A stretch of 64,000 nucleotides of DNA, taken from contig CAZFEK010000005.1 of assembly GCA_964517465.1 (NCBI GenBank), positions 49,320-113,319 of the forward strand, in the 5' to 3' direction. This DNA comes from JACPUX01 sp964517465. GTDB taxonomy: Bacteria; Pseudomonadota; Gammaproteobacteria; Burkholderiales; Casimicrobiaceae. Position 1 is the stretch's first letter, and every line of letters starts with the position of its first letter. The notes beneath the pieces are model-generated. The model was not told the DNA's origin. It did not search any database and saw nothing but the letters and a program-made list of their open reading frames with translations. A program made the translations under genes and the position numbers. Positions 24,530 to 34,067 of the stretch are shown in pieces.

Positions 24530-25882
24530 TCAATCGCGGCAGAACGCAATCGCCTGCGCAACACGTTCTACGCAGTAAACTTCCATATTATCAATTGATT
24601 GCCTAGGGTTGTTCATGTTTGGTATGAGCGCGCGAGTGAAGCCCATCTTGGCCGCTTCTTTGAGTCGCTCTTGTCCGCGTTGAACGGGACGGATTTCCCC
24701 CGTCAATCCTACCTCACCAAATACAATAAGTTGCTCTCTTAATGCTTTGTTTGTAAGAGAAGAATACACGGAAAGACATACCGCAAGGTCGGCTGCCGGT
24801 TCGGCGATGCGAACGCCGCCGACGGCATTGATGAAGACGTCCTGCTGGCCACAATCGATACCGCCATGGCGGTGTAAGACCGCAAGCAACATTGCCAGCC
24901 GCTGCGGTTCCAAGCCCACCGAAAGCCGCCGCGGTATTCCGCCCTGCACCGTATCGACCAGAGCCTGCACCTCTACCAGCAGCGGTCGGGTGCCTTCCAA
25001 GGTCGCGACCACACAGCTTCCGGGTACCTCGCTGCGGTGCCCCGACAAAAAAAGCGCCGAAGGATTGCCCACCTCGCGCAGCCCGCGTTCGGTCATGGCA
25101 AAAACACCCAGTTCATTGACCGGGCCGAAGCGATTCTTGATCGCCCGGACCAGGCGGAAATTGGAATGGGTGTCGCCTTCGAAATAAAGCACCGTGTCGA
25201 CGATATGCTCCAGCACTCGCGGCCCGGCAATCGCCCCATCCTTGGTCACATGCCCCACCAGCACGGTGGCGATACCCAGGCGCTTGGCCTGGCGGGTGAG
25301 CTGGGCAGCGCATTCGCGCACTTGGCCGACCGAGCCGGGCGCGCTCTGCAAAGCATCACTGTAGATGGTCTGGATGGAGTCGATGACGACGATTTCCGGC
25401 CGGGTTTCCGCCATTTGGCCGAGTATGCGTTCGAGCTGAATTTCCGCCAGCATTTCCACTGTCGCGGCGGCAAGCCCCAGGCGCTGCGCGCGCAGCGCGA
25501 TCTGCTCGAGCGACTCTTCCCCGGTGACATAAAGGGTTTTGCGCTCCGCGGCGATCTCGGCCAAAGTCTGCAGCAGCAAGGTGGATTTGCCGATTCCCGG
25601 ATCGCCGCCCAGCAGCATCACCGCGCCGGGGACCCAGCCGCCGCCGAGCACCCGGTCGAGCTCCTCCATGCCAGTATGATGCCGGCGAGTGGAGACCGCC
25701 GGAATATCCGGGAGCAACACGGCGCGACGGCTTTCAGCCAGCGGCAGGAAGCGCGCCGAGCCGGCCGACGGGGCGCTTTCCGCCAGCGTGTTCCACTCGC
25801 CGCAATGCGGGCATTGCCCCGTCCACTTCGGCGTCTGACCACCACACGCGGTGCAGGAAAAGACGGCCTTGTCCTTAGCCAT
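24530..25882 (-). CDS. radA: RadA, DNA repair and branch-migration ATPase
   Basis: 450 residues. The N-terminal zinc finger (CTACGGQTPKWTGQCPHCG), a RecA-like ATPase with Walker A GGDPGIGKSTLL near residue 92, the RadA-specific KNRFG motif (AIKNRFGPVNELG) and a Lon-like C-terminal domain are all present. RadA (Sms) helps process recombination intermediates. Its start overlaps the upstream membrane-protein gene by 8 bases. Confidence 0.96.
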   Translation of the reverse strand: MAKDKAVFSCTACGGQTPKWTGQCPHCGEWNTLAESAPSAGSARFLPLAESRRAVLLPDIPAVSTRRHHTGMEELDRVLGGGWVPGAVMLLGGDPGIGKSTLLLQTLAEIAAERKTLYVTGEESLEQIALRAQRLGLAAATVEMLAEIQLERILGQMAETRPEIVVIDSIQTIYSDALQSAPGSVGQVRECAAQLTRQAKRLGIATVLVGHVTKDGAIAGPRVLEHIVDTVLYFEGDTHSNFRLVRAIKNRFGPVNELGVFAMTERGLREVGNPSALFLSGHRSEVPGSCVVATLEGTRPLLVEVQALVDTVQGGIPRRLSVGLEPQRLAMLLAVLHRHGGIDCGQQDVFINAVGGVRIAEPAADLAVCLSVYSSLTNKALREQLIVFGEVGLTGEIRPVQRGQERLKEAAKMGFTRALIPNMNNPRQSIDNMEVYCVERVAQAIAFCRD

Positions 25883-26702
25883 GGGTCAGCAGTTGCGCAA
25901 TCGCTTGTCCGAAAGTGTGCGCGCCCGGCGCGTAAACGGCCGCAGCCCAGGCGAATCCGATGGCCGCAAGCATCACCAGGGAAAAGGGAATCCAAGTCGC
26001 GCGCCAGATGCTTCCGATCCAATCGCCGCGGGCAGTGTTTTTCCCCGCGCGCACCAGTCCTCCCGCGAGCGTAGCCTCAAAAGCCGCATCGATCAGCACG
26101 GTCGGGCCGGCATAGAGCATATACGCAAAAGCGCCGCCGACGATCAGCACGAGTACGACGATGGCCAATACCAAGGGCCAGGCATCGCCGACATCGAAGT
26201 CGATATCGCCGAAAAGTTTCGATCCGGCTCCCCCGCTGCGGGCCGACCCTTGGCTCACCGCCAGGGCCGGCACCGGTGCCGGACTCTCGTCGGCGAAAGA
26301 AGCGCTGGCGCCTCCGCCGCCGAATTGCCCGCCCCCGCCCTTGAGTCCTCCCCCGCTTCCGATTCGTCCGCCAAGGCTAGGCGCGGAAGCACCGGAACTG
26401 CCGCTGCCGGACCAACCGTCGGCGAGGCTCAAGTCGATTCCGGAGTCGCGCGGTTTGGCGTGCTCGCGAAGGCAGCCCACCTGTTTGAGCCAAATGCGGA
26501 CAAAGGCAAAAAAAGCGAGATAGGCCACCAGCAGCGTCAAGGGATAACGCCAAAGCATCGAGTGGACGCCAAGCCAAAACAGTAGCTTCGAACACAGAAG
26601 CCCAACTGCCACTGTGGCCGCCAGCAACAAGGAAACATGGAGGCGCAGCGAGTAGCGCTCCAGCAAGCGCTGGCGCAAAGTCTCCTTGGGCGCTGGTTCC
26701 AT
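25875..26702 (-). CDS. Unknown membrane protein with a glycine-rich central linker
   Basis: 275 residues. Two or three hydrophobic helices near the N-terminus (about 23-72) and two further ones (near 175 and 240) frame a central 75-residue region rich in Gly, Ser and Ala (for example GRIGSGGGLKGGGGQFGGGG). I do not recognise a family. The protein probably sits in the inner membrane with a flexible loop. It is tightly packed between rfaE1 (1-base overlap, TGATG) and radA, so all three are cotranscribed. A GTG one codon upstream is an alternative start. Confidence 0.6.
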   Translation of the reverse strand: MEPAPKETLRQRLLERYSLRLHVSLLLAATVAVGLLCSKLLFWLGVHSMLWRYPLTLLVAYLAFFAFVRIWLKQVGCLREHAKPRDSGIDLSLADGWSGSGSSGASAPSLGGRIGSGGGLKGGGGQFGGGGASASFADESPAPVPALAVSQGSARSGGAGSKLFGDIDFDVGDAWPLVLAIVVLVLIVGGAFAYMLYAGPTVLIDAAFEATLAGGLVRAGKNTARGDWIGSIWRATWIPFSLVMLAAIGFAWAAAVYAPGAHTFGQAIAQLLTHG

Positions 26703-27685
26703 CACGAGCGGGTATGTTGCGCTTCAGCGGCGAGTAACTCTTCGGCTTGCACCACCGCCGTGCCCAGTTTGCCCACCACGACACCGGCCGCGAGATTGGC
26801 CGCGCGCGCGGCCGGCGCCAAGTCCGCGCCTGCGGCAAGCATCACGCTGAGCGTGGCGATGACGGTGTCGCCGGCGCCGGAAACGTCATACACCTCGCGC
26901 GCATCGGTGGGCAAATGGAGCACTTCGCCTTCGCGATATAGGCTCATGCCTTCCTCGCTGCGGGTGATCAGCACGGCTTCCAGCGCAAGCTGGCGCCGCA
27001 AGGCCTCCGCCTTTGCCGCCAGCTCGGCCTCGTTTTTCCAACTCCCGGCAACCTGCTTGAATTCACTGCGATTGGGCGTGATCAGCGTGGCGCCCCGATA
27101 GCGATCGTAGTCCTCCCCCTTGGGATCGACCAGAACCGGAACCTTTCGGCTGCGCGCCATTTCAATCATGCGAGCGATGTGCGCGAGGCCCCCTTTGCCA
27201 TAGTCGGAGAGCACCACCAGATCGCAGTGGGGCAGCAAGGCTTCGAATTCGGCGAGTTTCTCGGCCAGCACTTCCCGGCTGGGCGGAGTCTCGAAATCGA
27301 TGCGCAGCAGCTGCTGGCGGCGGCCGACCACCCTGAGCTTCACGGTGGTGGGGAGTTTGGGGTCGCGCTGCAAAACGGGCTTCACCCGCTCTTCGGCAAT
27401 GAGCCGCTCGAGCAACTGACCGGCCTCATCGGTGCCCACCACGCTGAGCAGGGTCACTTGGGCGCCCAGCGCTGCGGCATTTCGAGCCACGTTTGCGGCC
27501 CCGCCCGGCCGCGCTTCTTGGCTCGCAATTTTGACCACCGGCACCGGCGCTTCGGGAGAGATGCGATCGACGTCGCCGAACCAATAGCGGTCGAGCATGA
27601 CGTCGCCAACCACCAGGATGCGGGCCCCGGCTATGCGTGGCGCCAATTCGCAAAAGCGTTGCGGGTTCGGCAAGGGCGGGCTCAA
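26702..27685 (-). CDS. rfaE1: RfaE1 (HldE kinase domain), D-glycero-beta-D-manno-heptose-7-phosphate kinase
   Basis: About 327 residues, a PfkB/ribokinase-family protein of the ADP-heptose pathway for lipopolysaccharide core. Visible motifs are ILVVGDVMLDRYWFGDVDRISPEAPVPV near the start, RPGGAANVARN, and the ATP and catalytic base region VYDVSGAGDTVIATL near the end. It has only the kinase half; the adenylyltransferase half is absent, as in species with split rfaE1 and rfaE2. No ATG fits, so I chose TTG at 27685, which lies 4 bases after the ugd stop. Confidence 0.9.
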   Translation of the reverse strand: MSPPLPNPQRFCELAPRIAGARILVVGDVMLDRYWFGDVDRISPEAPVPVVKIASQEARPGGAANVARNAAALGAQVTLLSVVGTDEAGQLLERLIAEERVKPVLQRDPKLPTTVKLRVVGRRQQLLRIDFETPPSREVLAEKLAEFEALLPHCDLVVLSDYGKGGLAHIARMIEMARSRKVPVLVDPKGEDYDRYRGATLITPNRSEFKQVAGSWKNEAELAAKAEALRRQLALEAVLITRSEEGMSLYREGEVLHLPTDAREVYDVSGAGDTVIATLSVMLAAGADLAPAARAANLAAGVVVGKLGTAVVQAEELLAAEAQHTRS

Positions 27686-27689
27686 AATG

Positions 27690-29015
27690 TCAAACGCGCC
27701 GTCCGATGGCGAAGTATTCCATGCCTGCTGCTTTGACCTGCGCCGGATCGTAGAGATTGCGGCCATCGAAGATCAGGCGCTGGCGCAATTCGCGCGCCAG
27801 ACGATCGAAATCCGGACTGCGAAACTCCTGCCATTCGGTGGCGATAATGAGCGCATCGGCGCCTGCCAGCGCGCTCGAGGGAGAGTCCGCAAACTTGAGC
27901 TGAGCTTGATCGCCGAAAACTCGGCGCGCCTCGTCCATGGCGACGGGATCATAAGCGGTCAAGCTGGCCCCCCGCTGCGCAAGGGCGCGCACGATTTCGC
28001 GCGAGGGTGCTTCGCGCATGTCATCGGTATTGGGTTTGAAGGCCAGACCCCAGAGGGCAAAATGGCGCCCGGTGAGGTCGTCGCCCAGGCGCTGGGTGAT
28101 CTTCTCCACCAGGCGAAGTTTTTGCCGCTCGTTGACCGCTTCGACCGCTTCGAGGATCTGCAGCTCCAAGCCGTGCTCCTGGCTAGTGCGCTGCAAGGCT
28201 TGCACGTCCTTGGGAAAACAGGAGCCGCCGTAGCCGCAGCCCGGATACAGAAAGTGATAGCCGATCCGCGGGTCGGAGCCTATGCCCTGGCGCACGTGCT
28301 CGATGTCCGCCCCCAAGCGCTCGGCCAGGTTGGCGAGCTCGTTCATGAAGGAAATACGCGTCGCCAACATCGCATTGGCGGCATATTTGGTCAGTTCGGC
28401 GGAACGCACATCCATTACCAAAAGACGCTCGTGGCTGCGCTGAAAAGGCGCGTAAAGCGCCCGCAGGGTGACAACGGCGTGTTCGTCGTCGGCACCCACC
28501 ACGATCCGGTCCGGCTTCATGAAGTCGTCGACTGCAGCTCCCTCTTTGAGGAACTCGGGATTGGAGACCACGCTGAAGTCGATCTCGGCGCGGCGGGCCG
28601 CCAGTTCATCGGCGATTGCAGCGCGGACTTTGTCGGCCGTGCCTACAGGAACCGTGGACTTGTCGATCACGATTTTGGGCTCGGCCATCAAGCGGCCGAT
28701 ATTTCGCGCCGCAGCAAGGACGTATTTGAGATCGGCCGATCCGTCTTCGTCGGGAGGGGTTCCAACGGCGATGAATTGAACCTTGCCATGAGCCACGGCT
28801 TCGTCGATATTGGTGGTGAAACGCAGCCGCCCTGCCGCTTCATTGCGCCGGATCATGGGCTCGAGGCCAGGCTCGTGGATGGTTACACCGCCGCCCTGCA
28901 ATACGGCGATTTTGCGCTCATCGGTGTCGAGACAGAGCACGTCGTTGCCGACTTCGGACAGGCAGGTGCCGGTCACGAGACCGACGTATCCAGTGCCGAC
29001 GATGGTGATTTTCAT
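27690..29015 (-). CDS. ugd: UDP-glucose 6-dehydrogenase
   Basis: 441 residues. The NAD site (MKITIVGTGYVGLVTGTCLSEVG), the catalytic cysteine in YGGSCFPKDVQAL near residue 259, and the FKPNTDDMREAPS stretch are all present. It makes UDP-glucuronate for surface polysaccharides or lipopolysaccharide. Its ATG overlaps the pyrF stop (ATGA), and rfaE1 follows. Confidence 0.95.
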   Translation of the reverse strand: MKITIVGTGYVGLVTGTCLSEVGNDVLCLDTDERKIAVLQGGGVTIHEPGLEPMIRRNEAAGRLRFTTNIDEAVAHGKVQFIAVGTPPDEDGSADLKYVLAAARNIGRLMAEPKIVIDKSTVPVGTADKVRAAIADELAARRAEIDFSVVSNPEFLKEGAAVDDFMKPDRIVVGADDEHAVVTLRALYAPFQRSHERLLVMDVRSAELTKYAANAMLATRISFMNELANLAERLGADIEHVRQGIGSDPRIGYHFLYPGCGYGGSCFPKDVQALQRTSQEHGLELQILEAVEAVNERQKLRLVEKITQRLGDDLTGRHFALWGLAFKPNTDDMREAPSREIVRALAQRGASLTAYDPVAMDEARRVFGDQAQLKFADSPSSALAGADALIIATEWQEFRSPDFDRLARELRQRLIFDGRNLYDPAQVKAAGMEYFAIGRRV

Positions 29016-29728
29016 GCGGGGATTCCAAGGCTGAGGTTAATCTGACGCAGAGCGGCTGAGGGATCGGGCGCGCCGGTAATGGGCCGGCCGATCACGAGGT
29101 GGTTTGCACCCGCCGCGATCGCTTCTTCCGCCGTCATGACGCGTTTCTGGTCATGGGTATCTGCCCCGGCAGGGCGAATACCTGGGGTCACCAGATGGAA
29201 GCCATCGCCTTGCGTGGCGCGCAGGCGCGCTGCCTCTTGCGCCGAGCAGACCACGCCGTCGAGCCCGTGGGCGGAACACAACGAGGCAAGGCGATCGACC
29301 TGCTCGGCTGGCGGGGCGGATATCCCAAGCTCGGCCAGGGTTGCCCCGTCGATGCTGGTGAGCACGGTAACGCCGATCAGCAACGGGCGGCGCAAACCCG
29401 CGCGCTCGGACTCTTCGGCGACCGCCTCGCGAGCTGCCCCAAGCATGGCGCCGCCACCCGAGGCATGCACATTCATCATCCAAACTCCCAGGCGGGTAGC
29501 CGACCGACAGGCCTGCGCCACGGTGTTGGGAATGTCATGAAATTTGAGGTCAAGAAAAATCCGAAAACCGCGTGCCACGAGATCGCGAACCAAATCCGGG
29601 CCGCTGGCCGTGAAGAGCTCATTGCCGACTTTCAGGCCGCAGGATTGCGGGCTGAGCTGACTGGCCAAGCGCAAGGCCGGCTCGGAATCGGGGAAATCCA
29701 GGGCGACGATGACGGGCGATTCAGGCAT
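29012..29728 (-). CDS. pyrF: Orotidine 5'-phosphate decarboxylase
   Basis: 238 residues. The active-site motif FLDLKFHDIPNTVAQ near residue 58 contains the catalytic Asp-Lys-Asp group, and the C-terminal phosphate loop LVTPGIRPAG is present. It converts OMP to UMP. It overlaps lapB by 8 bases and ugd by 4 bases, so translation is coupled. Confidence 0.96.
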   Translation of the reverse strand: MPESPVIVALDFPDSEPALRLASQLSPQSCGLKVGNELFTASGPDLVRDLVARGFRIFLDLKFHDIPNTVAQACRSATRLGVWMMNVHASGGGAMLGAAREAVAEESERAGLRRPLLIGVTVLTSIDGATLAELGISAPPAEQVDRLASLCSAHGLDGVVCSAQEAARLRATQGDGFHLVTPGIRPAGADTHDQKRVMTAEEAIAAGANHLVIGRPITGAPDPSAALRQINLSLGIPA

Positions 29729-30896
29729 AAGACTCCGGGGCTTCGGTGCGTCGCGGCGAGTAGGTTTCCCATTTACCGCAACCGGGACATCGCCAATAGT
29801 ACTGTTTCGCCCGAAAACCGCAATGCTCGCAGCGGTACAAACCGAGTCTTCGCGTGTGCTGGTGCACCAGGCCCTTGACCAGTTCGAGATCGTGTCGCCT
29901 TTCGGCTGGGGCGCTCAAGAGTTGGGCCTCGAGCAGTTTGTCCAGGCCAAGCAGCGTCGGGTTGCGGCGCAGCTCGCTTTTGATGAGATCCATGGCACCC
30001 TGAGCACCCTCGTCGCGCAAGCTTCGCTCGAACAGGGTGTTGAGCAGATCGAGCGAGGGGTATTGCTCCTGATAGCTCAGGAGCAGCCTTTGCGCCTGTT
30101 CGCCTTCACCCTCTTCATCTAGGGTGCTCGCGATGCGTCCTGCCACCAGGGATAGGCAAGCCGGGTTCTGCGATTCGATTCTTTTCCAAGCCCCGATTGC
30201 CTCGCCGCGCTTGCCTTCGGCCAGTTCGATGTCGCCGAGCAGAATGTTGGCACGAACGCAGAGTTTGTACTCGGCCAAGGCTCTTTCGGCAGCCTCGCGA
30301 GCATCGGAAAAACGCGATTCGGCGAGCGCGCTGGCAGCCATCTCGCAGCAGTACTGCCCGATCTCCTTGACATAGGGTTGGCGGGAAAGCGCTTCCATGC
30401 GCTTGGCCGTGCCGATGGCTTTGTTCCAGTCTTTTTCCTGCTCGTAGATCTGAAGAAGATGAGTCAAGGACGCATGTTCAAACTCTGAGCCATCCAGACG
30501 GTTGAAGAGCTCCTCGGCTCGATCCAGAAGCCCGGCGCGGTGAAAATCCTGGGCCAGCTCATAGAGCACGGCCGAGCGTTTGGCGGTCGGCAGGTCGGGC
30601 CGGTCGAGTAGGCTCTGATGCATGCGGATGGCGCGCTCGATCTCGCCCTGCCGCCGGAACAGGCTACCCAAGGCGAAATGCAGATCAATGGTCTGAGGCT
30701 CGACCTTGACCACTTCGATGAAGGCTTCGATCGCTTTGTCAGGCTGCTCGTTGAGCAGAAAATTGAGCCCCTTGAAATAAGAGCTGGGCATCGCCCGAGA
30801 CTCTTTCAAGAGATGCTTGATGTCGATGCGGGCGGCGAGCCAGCCCATGCCGAAAAACAACGGCAAAGCCAGCAGCCACCAAAATTCGAGTTCCAC
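29721..30896 (-). CDS. lapB: LapB (YciM), lipopolysaccharide assembly protein
   Basis: 391 residues. A single N-terminal membrane helix (ELEFWWLLALPLFFGMGWLAA), about nine TPR-like repeats (for example YFKGLNFLLNEQPDKAIEAF) and a C-terminal rubredoxin-like metal site (CEHCGFRAKQYYWRCPGCG) match LapB. LapB adjusts LpxC breakdown by FtsH and so the amount of lipopolysaccharide. It follows lapA, as in most proteobacteria, with a 13-base gap. Confidence 0.95.
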   Translation of the reverse strand: MELEFWWLLALPLFFGMGWLAARIDIKHLLKESRAMPSSYFKGLNFLLNEQPDKAIEAFIEVVKVEPQTIDLHFALGSLFRRQGEIERAIRMHQSLLDRPDLPTAKRSAVLYELAQDFHRAGLLDRAEELFNRLDGSEFEHASLTHLLQIYEQEKDWNKAIGTAKRMEALSRQPYVKEIGQYCCEMAASALAESRFSDAREAAERALAEYKLCVRANILLGDIELAEGKRGEAIGAWKRIESQNPACLSLVAGRIASTLDEEGEGEQAQRLLLSYQEQYPSLDLLNTLFERSLRDEGAQGAMDLIKSELRRNPTLLGLDKLLEAQLLSAPAERRHDLELVKGLVHQHTRRLGLYRCEHCGFRAKQYYWRCPGCGKWETYSPRRTEAPESYA

Positions 30897-30909
30897 GCGG
30901 CGCTTTCTT

Positions 30910-31194
30910 TCAGGCGGCGTCCGCGGCGCGATCCGGCAGCGCGGGCCGGCGTCGGGCGCGCAGCTGACGGCGCAATTCGACGATCAGGCGTCGCTGGCGC
31001 ACGTTGCGCGTGATGCCGGCGGTGAGCCCGGCCAAAGCGCCGACGAGGAAGGCGACCAGCAGCAAAACCATAAGCGGGACCTGCCAGTGTTTTCCCAGGA
31101 ACAGATTCAGTCTGACGGGGTCGAGATTCTGCAACGACCAAGCAAACAAGATCAGGAAAACTGCGGCTTTCCAAGCCCAGCTGAACGCGCGCAT
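30910..31194 (-). CDS. lapA: LapA family inner membrane protein
   Basis: 94 residues from the ATG at 31194 (MRAFSWAWKAAVFLIL). Two membrane helices (near 8-24 and 40-65) precede a basic tail (RNVRQRRLIVELRRQLRARRR). This fits LapA (YciS, DUF1049). It is upstream of lapB and downstream of ihfB, as usual. A longer reading from 31233 would overlap the ihfB terminator, so the shorter start was chosen. Confidence 0.87.
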   Translation of the reverse strand: MRAFSWAWKAAVFLILFAWSLQNLDPVRLNLFLGKHWQVPLMVLLLVAFLVGALAGLTAGITRNVRQRRLIVELRRQLRARRRPALPDRAADAA

Positions 31195-31212
31195 CCGGCC
31201 TCCTGCAGCAAG

Positions 31213-31246
31213 AAAAAAAGGCGGCACTGCCAAAGGCAGCGCCGCC
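31213..31246 (-). terminator. Intrinsic terminator after ihfB
   Basis: Read on the minus strand, GGCGGC-G-CTGCC-TTT-GGCAG-T-GCCGCC (31246-31220) forms a stem of 11 paired bases with one G-T pair, followed by a run of seven U (31219-31213). It lies between the ihfB stop and the lapA start and so separates ihfB from lapAB, or attenuates read-through. Confidence 0.85.
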
Positions 31247-31261
31247 CGATTTTAGCCTGAA

Positions 31262-31543
31262 TTACTTGTAATCAACGCGTTCCCGGAGTTCCTTGCCGGC
31301 CTTGAAGTGCGGCACGTGCTTTTCGGGAACCTGGACTTTCTCTCCAGACTTGGGATTGCGTCCCACGCGCGGGGGGCGGTAGTTGAGGCCGAAGCTGCCA
31401 AAGCCTCGAATCTCGATGCGGTCTCCTTTGGCCAGGCTTTCGCTCATGGCGTCGAGGATCATCTTGACGGCAAGCTCCGCGTCTTTGGCGACCAGCTGCG
31501 GAAACTGGGTCGCCAGACGGTCGATCAACTCCGATTTGGTCAT
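31262..31543 (-). CDS. ihfB: Integration host factor beta subunit
   Basis: 93 residues. The HU/IHF family pattern is complete: MTKSELIDRLATQFPQL, then GRNPKSGEKVQVPEKHVPHFKAGKELRERV with the DNA-intercalating proline in GRNP. It bends DNA together with IhfA. It follows rpsA by 18 bases, as in many proteobacteria, and ends before an intrinsic terminator. Confidence 0.96.
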   Translation of the reverse strand: MTKSELIDRLATQFPQLVAKDAELAVKMILDAMSESLAKGDRIEIRGFGSFGLNYRPPRVGRNPKSGEKVQVPEKHVPHFKAGKELRERVDYK

Positions 31544-31561
31544 CGCAATCCTCGCGGTGAA

Positions 31562-33289
31562 TTATTCCTCGGCGCTTTTGTTGTCCAGCTTGGCCTTGAG
31601 CAGCGCCCCCAGGCTGGTCGTGCCCGAGGTCCCGGTCGGCTCGGCAGACAAGCGCTGGATGGCATCCGCTTCTTCGGCATGGTCCTTCGCCTTTACCGAG
31701 AGATTGATGCTGCGGTTCTTGCGATCGATGTTGATGATCATGGCGCTGATCTTCTCGCCCTCTTTCAGGTGCGAGCGAATGTCTTCCACGCGATCGCGGG
31801 AAAGTTCGGAGGCACGCAGATAGCCCTCCACTTCGCCGTCGAGCTGGATCACCGCGCCTTTGGCGTCGAGCGACTTGACCACGCCCTCGATCACGGCGCC
31901 CTTGTCATGGACCGCGACGTAGCTGCTGAACGGGTCGCCGTCCACCTGTTTGATGCCCAGGGAAATGCGCTCGCGATCGACATCGATGCCCAGCACCACC
32001 GCTTCCACTTCCTGGCCTTTGCGGTACTCGCGCACGGCCGCTTCGCCGACATTGGTCCAGGAGAGGTCGGACAGATGCACCAAGCCGTCGATGCCGCCGG
32101 GCAAGCCGATGAACACGCCGAAGTCGGTGATGGACTTGATCTGGCCCTTCACACGGTCGCCCTTCTTGTGGTTCATGGAGAAGTCTTCCCAGGGATTGGG
32201 CATGCACTGCTTCATGCCGAGGGAAATGCGGCGGCGGTCTTCGTCGATTTCGAGGATCATCACCTCGACCTCGTCGCCCAGCTGCACCACCTTGGTCGGA
32301 TGGATGTTCTTGTTGGTCCAGTCCATTTCGGAGACGTGCACCAAGCCCTCTATGCCTTGCTCGATCTCCACAAACGCGCCGTAATCGGTGAGGTTGGTGA
32401 CCTTGCCAAAGAGGCGGGTGCCCGGGGGATACCGGCGGCCCAGACCGATCCACGGGTCGTCGCCCAGTTGCTTGAGACCCAGAGAAACGCGGTTCTTCTC
32501 CTGGTCGAACTTGAGCACCTTGGCCTCGACCTCGTCGCCCACGGCGAGCACTTCCGAGGGATGCTTGACCCGGCGCCAGGCCAGATCGGTGATGTGCAGC
32601 AGGCCATCGATGCCGCCCAAGTCGACGAACGCGCCGTAATCGGTGATGTTTTTCACCACGCCCTTGACCACCGAGCCCTCTTGCAGCGTCTCCAGGAGTT
32701 TCTGGCGTTCTTCGCCCAAGCTCGCTTCCAGCACGGCGCGGCGGGACACCACCACGTTGTTGCGCTTGCGGTCGAGCTTGATGACCTTGAACTCCATGGA
32801 CTTGCCCTCAAAGGGCGAGGTGTCCTTGACCGGACGGGTGTCGATCAGCGATCCGGGCAGGAAAGCACGGATGCCGTTGACCATGACCGTGAGGCCGCCC
32901 TTGACCTTGCCGGTCACCAGGCCTTGCACCACCGAGCCGTCTTCCATCGCCGTTTCGAGCTGCTGCCAGGCCGCCAGGCGCTTGGCTTTGTCGCGCGACA
33001 GGCGCGTCTCGCCATAGCCGTCTTCCAGGCTTTCGATAGCCACGGTGACGAAATCGCCGGGCTTGACGTCGACGATACCTTCGTCGTTCTTGAACTCATC
33101 GATAGGAATGAAGCTTTCGGACTTCAGGCCGGCGTTTACCACCACCACGTTGAAATCGACGCGAGTAACTTCCGCGGTGATTACTTCGCCGGTGCGCATT
33201 TCCTTGCGCGCCAGGCTTTCTTCGAACAAGGCGGCGAAACTCTCGGCGCCAGCAGGGATGGTGGAGATTGCAGTTGCAGGGTTGGTCAT
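31562..33289 (-). CDS. rpsA: 30S ribosomal protein S1
   Basis: 575 residues with six S1 repeats (for example GSVVKGVVKNITDYGAFVDLGG and KVTNLTDYGAFVEIEQGIEGLVHVSEM). S1 recruits mRNA to the ribosome. It lies between cmk and ihfB in the conserved order. The 118-base gap to cmk may hold an additional promoter, but I could not find good boxes. Confidence 0.98.
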   Translation of the reverse strand: MTNPATAISTIPAGAESFAALFEESLARKEMRTGEVITAEVTRVDFNVVVVNAGLKSESFIPIDEFKNDEGIVDVKPGDFVTVAIESLEDGYGETRLSRDKAKRLAAWQQLETAMEDGSVVQGLVTGKVKGGLTVMVNGIRAFLPGSLIDTRPVKDTSPFEGKSMEFKVIKLDRKRNNVVVSRRAVLEASLGEERQKLLETLQEGSVVKGVVKNITDYGAFVDLGGIDGLLHITDLAWRRVKHPSEVLAVGDEVEAKVLKFDQEKNRVSLGLKQLGDDPWIGLGRRYPPGTRLFGKVTNLTDYGAFVEIEQGIEGLVHVSEMDWTNKNIHPTKVVQLGDEVEVMILEIDEDRRRISLGMKQCMPNPWEDFSMNHKKGDRVKGQIKSITDFGVFIGLPGGIDGLVHLSDLSWTNVGEAAVREYRKGQEVEAVVLGIDVDRERISLGIKQVDGDPFSSYVAVHDKGAVIEGVVKSLDAKGAVIQLDGEVEGYLRASELSRDRVEDIRSHLKEGEKISAMIINIDRKNRSINLSVKAKDHAEEADAIQRLSAEPTGTSGTTSLGALLKAKLDNKSAEE

Positions 33290-33407
33290 GTTGAGTGCCT
33301 AATGGTCCGGCCAGCGGGAACTGGTCGCGGGTCAAGTTGAAATTCCCGCCCCACCGGTGCAGTGGAACGGCCTCACTACGGTTCTTGCGCCAGTGCCGAG
33401 AAGGACT

Positions 33408-34067
33408 TCAGGCATCGCGCCGGCATAGCGCCAGCACCTGGGCCACCACGGCATCGATGCCGATGCCCGTGGTGTCGATCACCACGGCATCGGGCGCTGC
33501 GGCTAGCGGCGCCGCGGCCCGCGCGCTGTCGCGGCGGTCGCGCTCCTCGATCTCGCGCAAAAGGGTGCTGATATTAGCAGCTAAGCCTTTGGCGATCAAC
33601 TGTTTATAGCGTCGCTCGGCCCTTTCCTCCAAGCTTGCCGTGAGGAAGACCTTGGTTGTCGCATCGGGAAAGACCACGGTACCCATGTCCCGACCGTCGG
33701 CCACCAAACCCGGCGTTTGTCGGAAATCACGCTGCCTTGCCAAAAGCGCAGTCCGCACAGCAGGATGCACGGCCACCCGCGAGGCGGCGTCGGAACAAGC
33801 ATCACCGCGCAGCTCTTGGCTGACGTCTTGATCGCCAAGATAGATGCGATCGCCGCAGAATCGCGCCGCTAGGTTCTTGGCCAAGGCCGCGACGCCGTTT
33901 TCGTCCTCCAAAGGCACGCCGGCGCGCATCGCGCTAAGGCCGACCAAGCGATAGAGCGCGCCGCTGTCGAGCAAATGATAGCCCAAGGCTTGCGCTACGC
34001 GCGCCGCGATCGTGCCCTTGCCCGAGGCGGAAGTCCCGTCGATGGCAATAACTGGAACGGCAGACAT
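33408..34067 (-). CDS. cmk: Cytidylate kinase
   Basis: 219 residues from the ATG at 34067 (MSAVPVIAIDGTSASGKGT), which starts exactly at the P-loop domain. VADGRDMGTVVFPDA and ERAERRYKQL are typical of CMP kinase. It phosphorylates CMP and dCMP. A gap of 214 bases separates it from aroA; this holds only short GC-rich palindromes, such as GCCCGAGCGGGC at 34121-34132. Confidence 0.96.
   Translation of the reverse strand: MSAVPVIAIDGTSASGKGTIAARVAQALGYHLLDSGALYRLVGLSAMRAGVPLEDENGVAALAKNLAARFCGDRIYLGDQDVSQELRGDACSDAASRVAVHPAVRTALLARQRDFRQTPGLVADGRDMGTVVFPDATTKVFLTASLEERAERRYKQLIAKGLAANISTLLREIEERDRRDSARAAAPLAAAPDAVVIDTTGIGIDAVVAQVLALCRRDA

Noticed and set aside
31307..33340. 677-codon open frame on the plus strand across rpsA
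   Set aside because: It mirrors the codon bias of rpsA; the translation is rich in His, Asp and Gln runs and has no domain.
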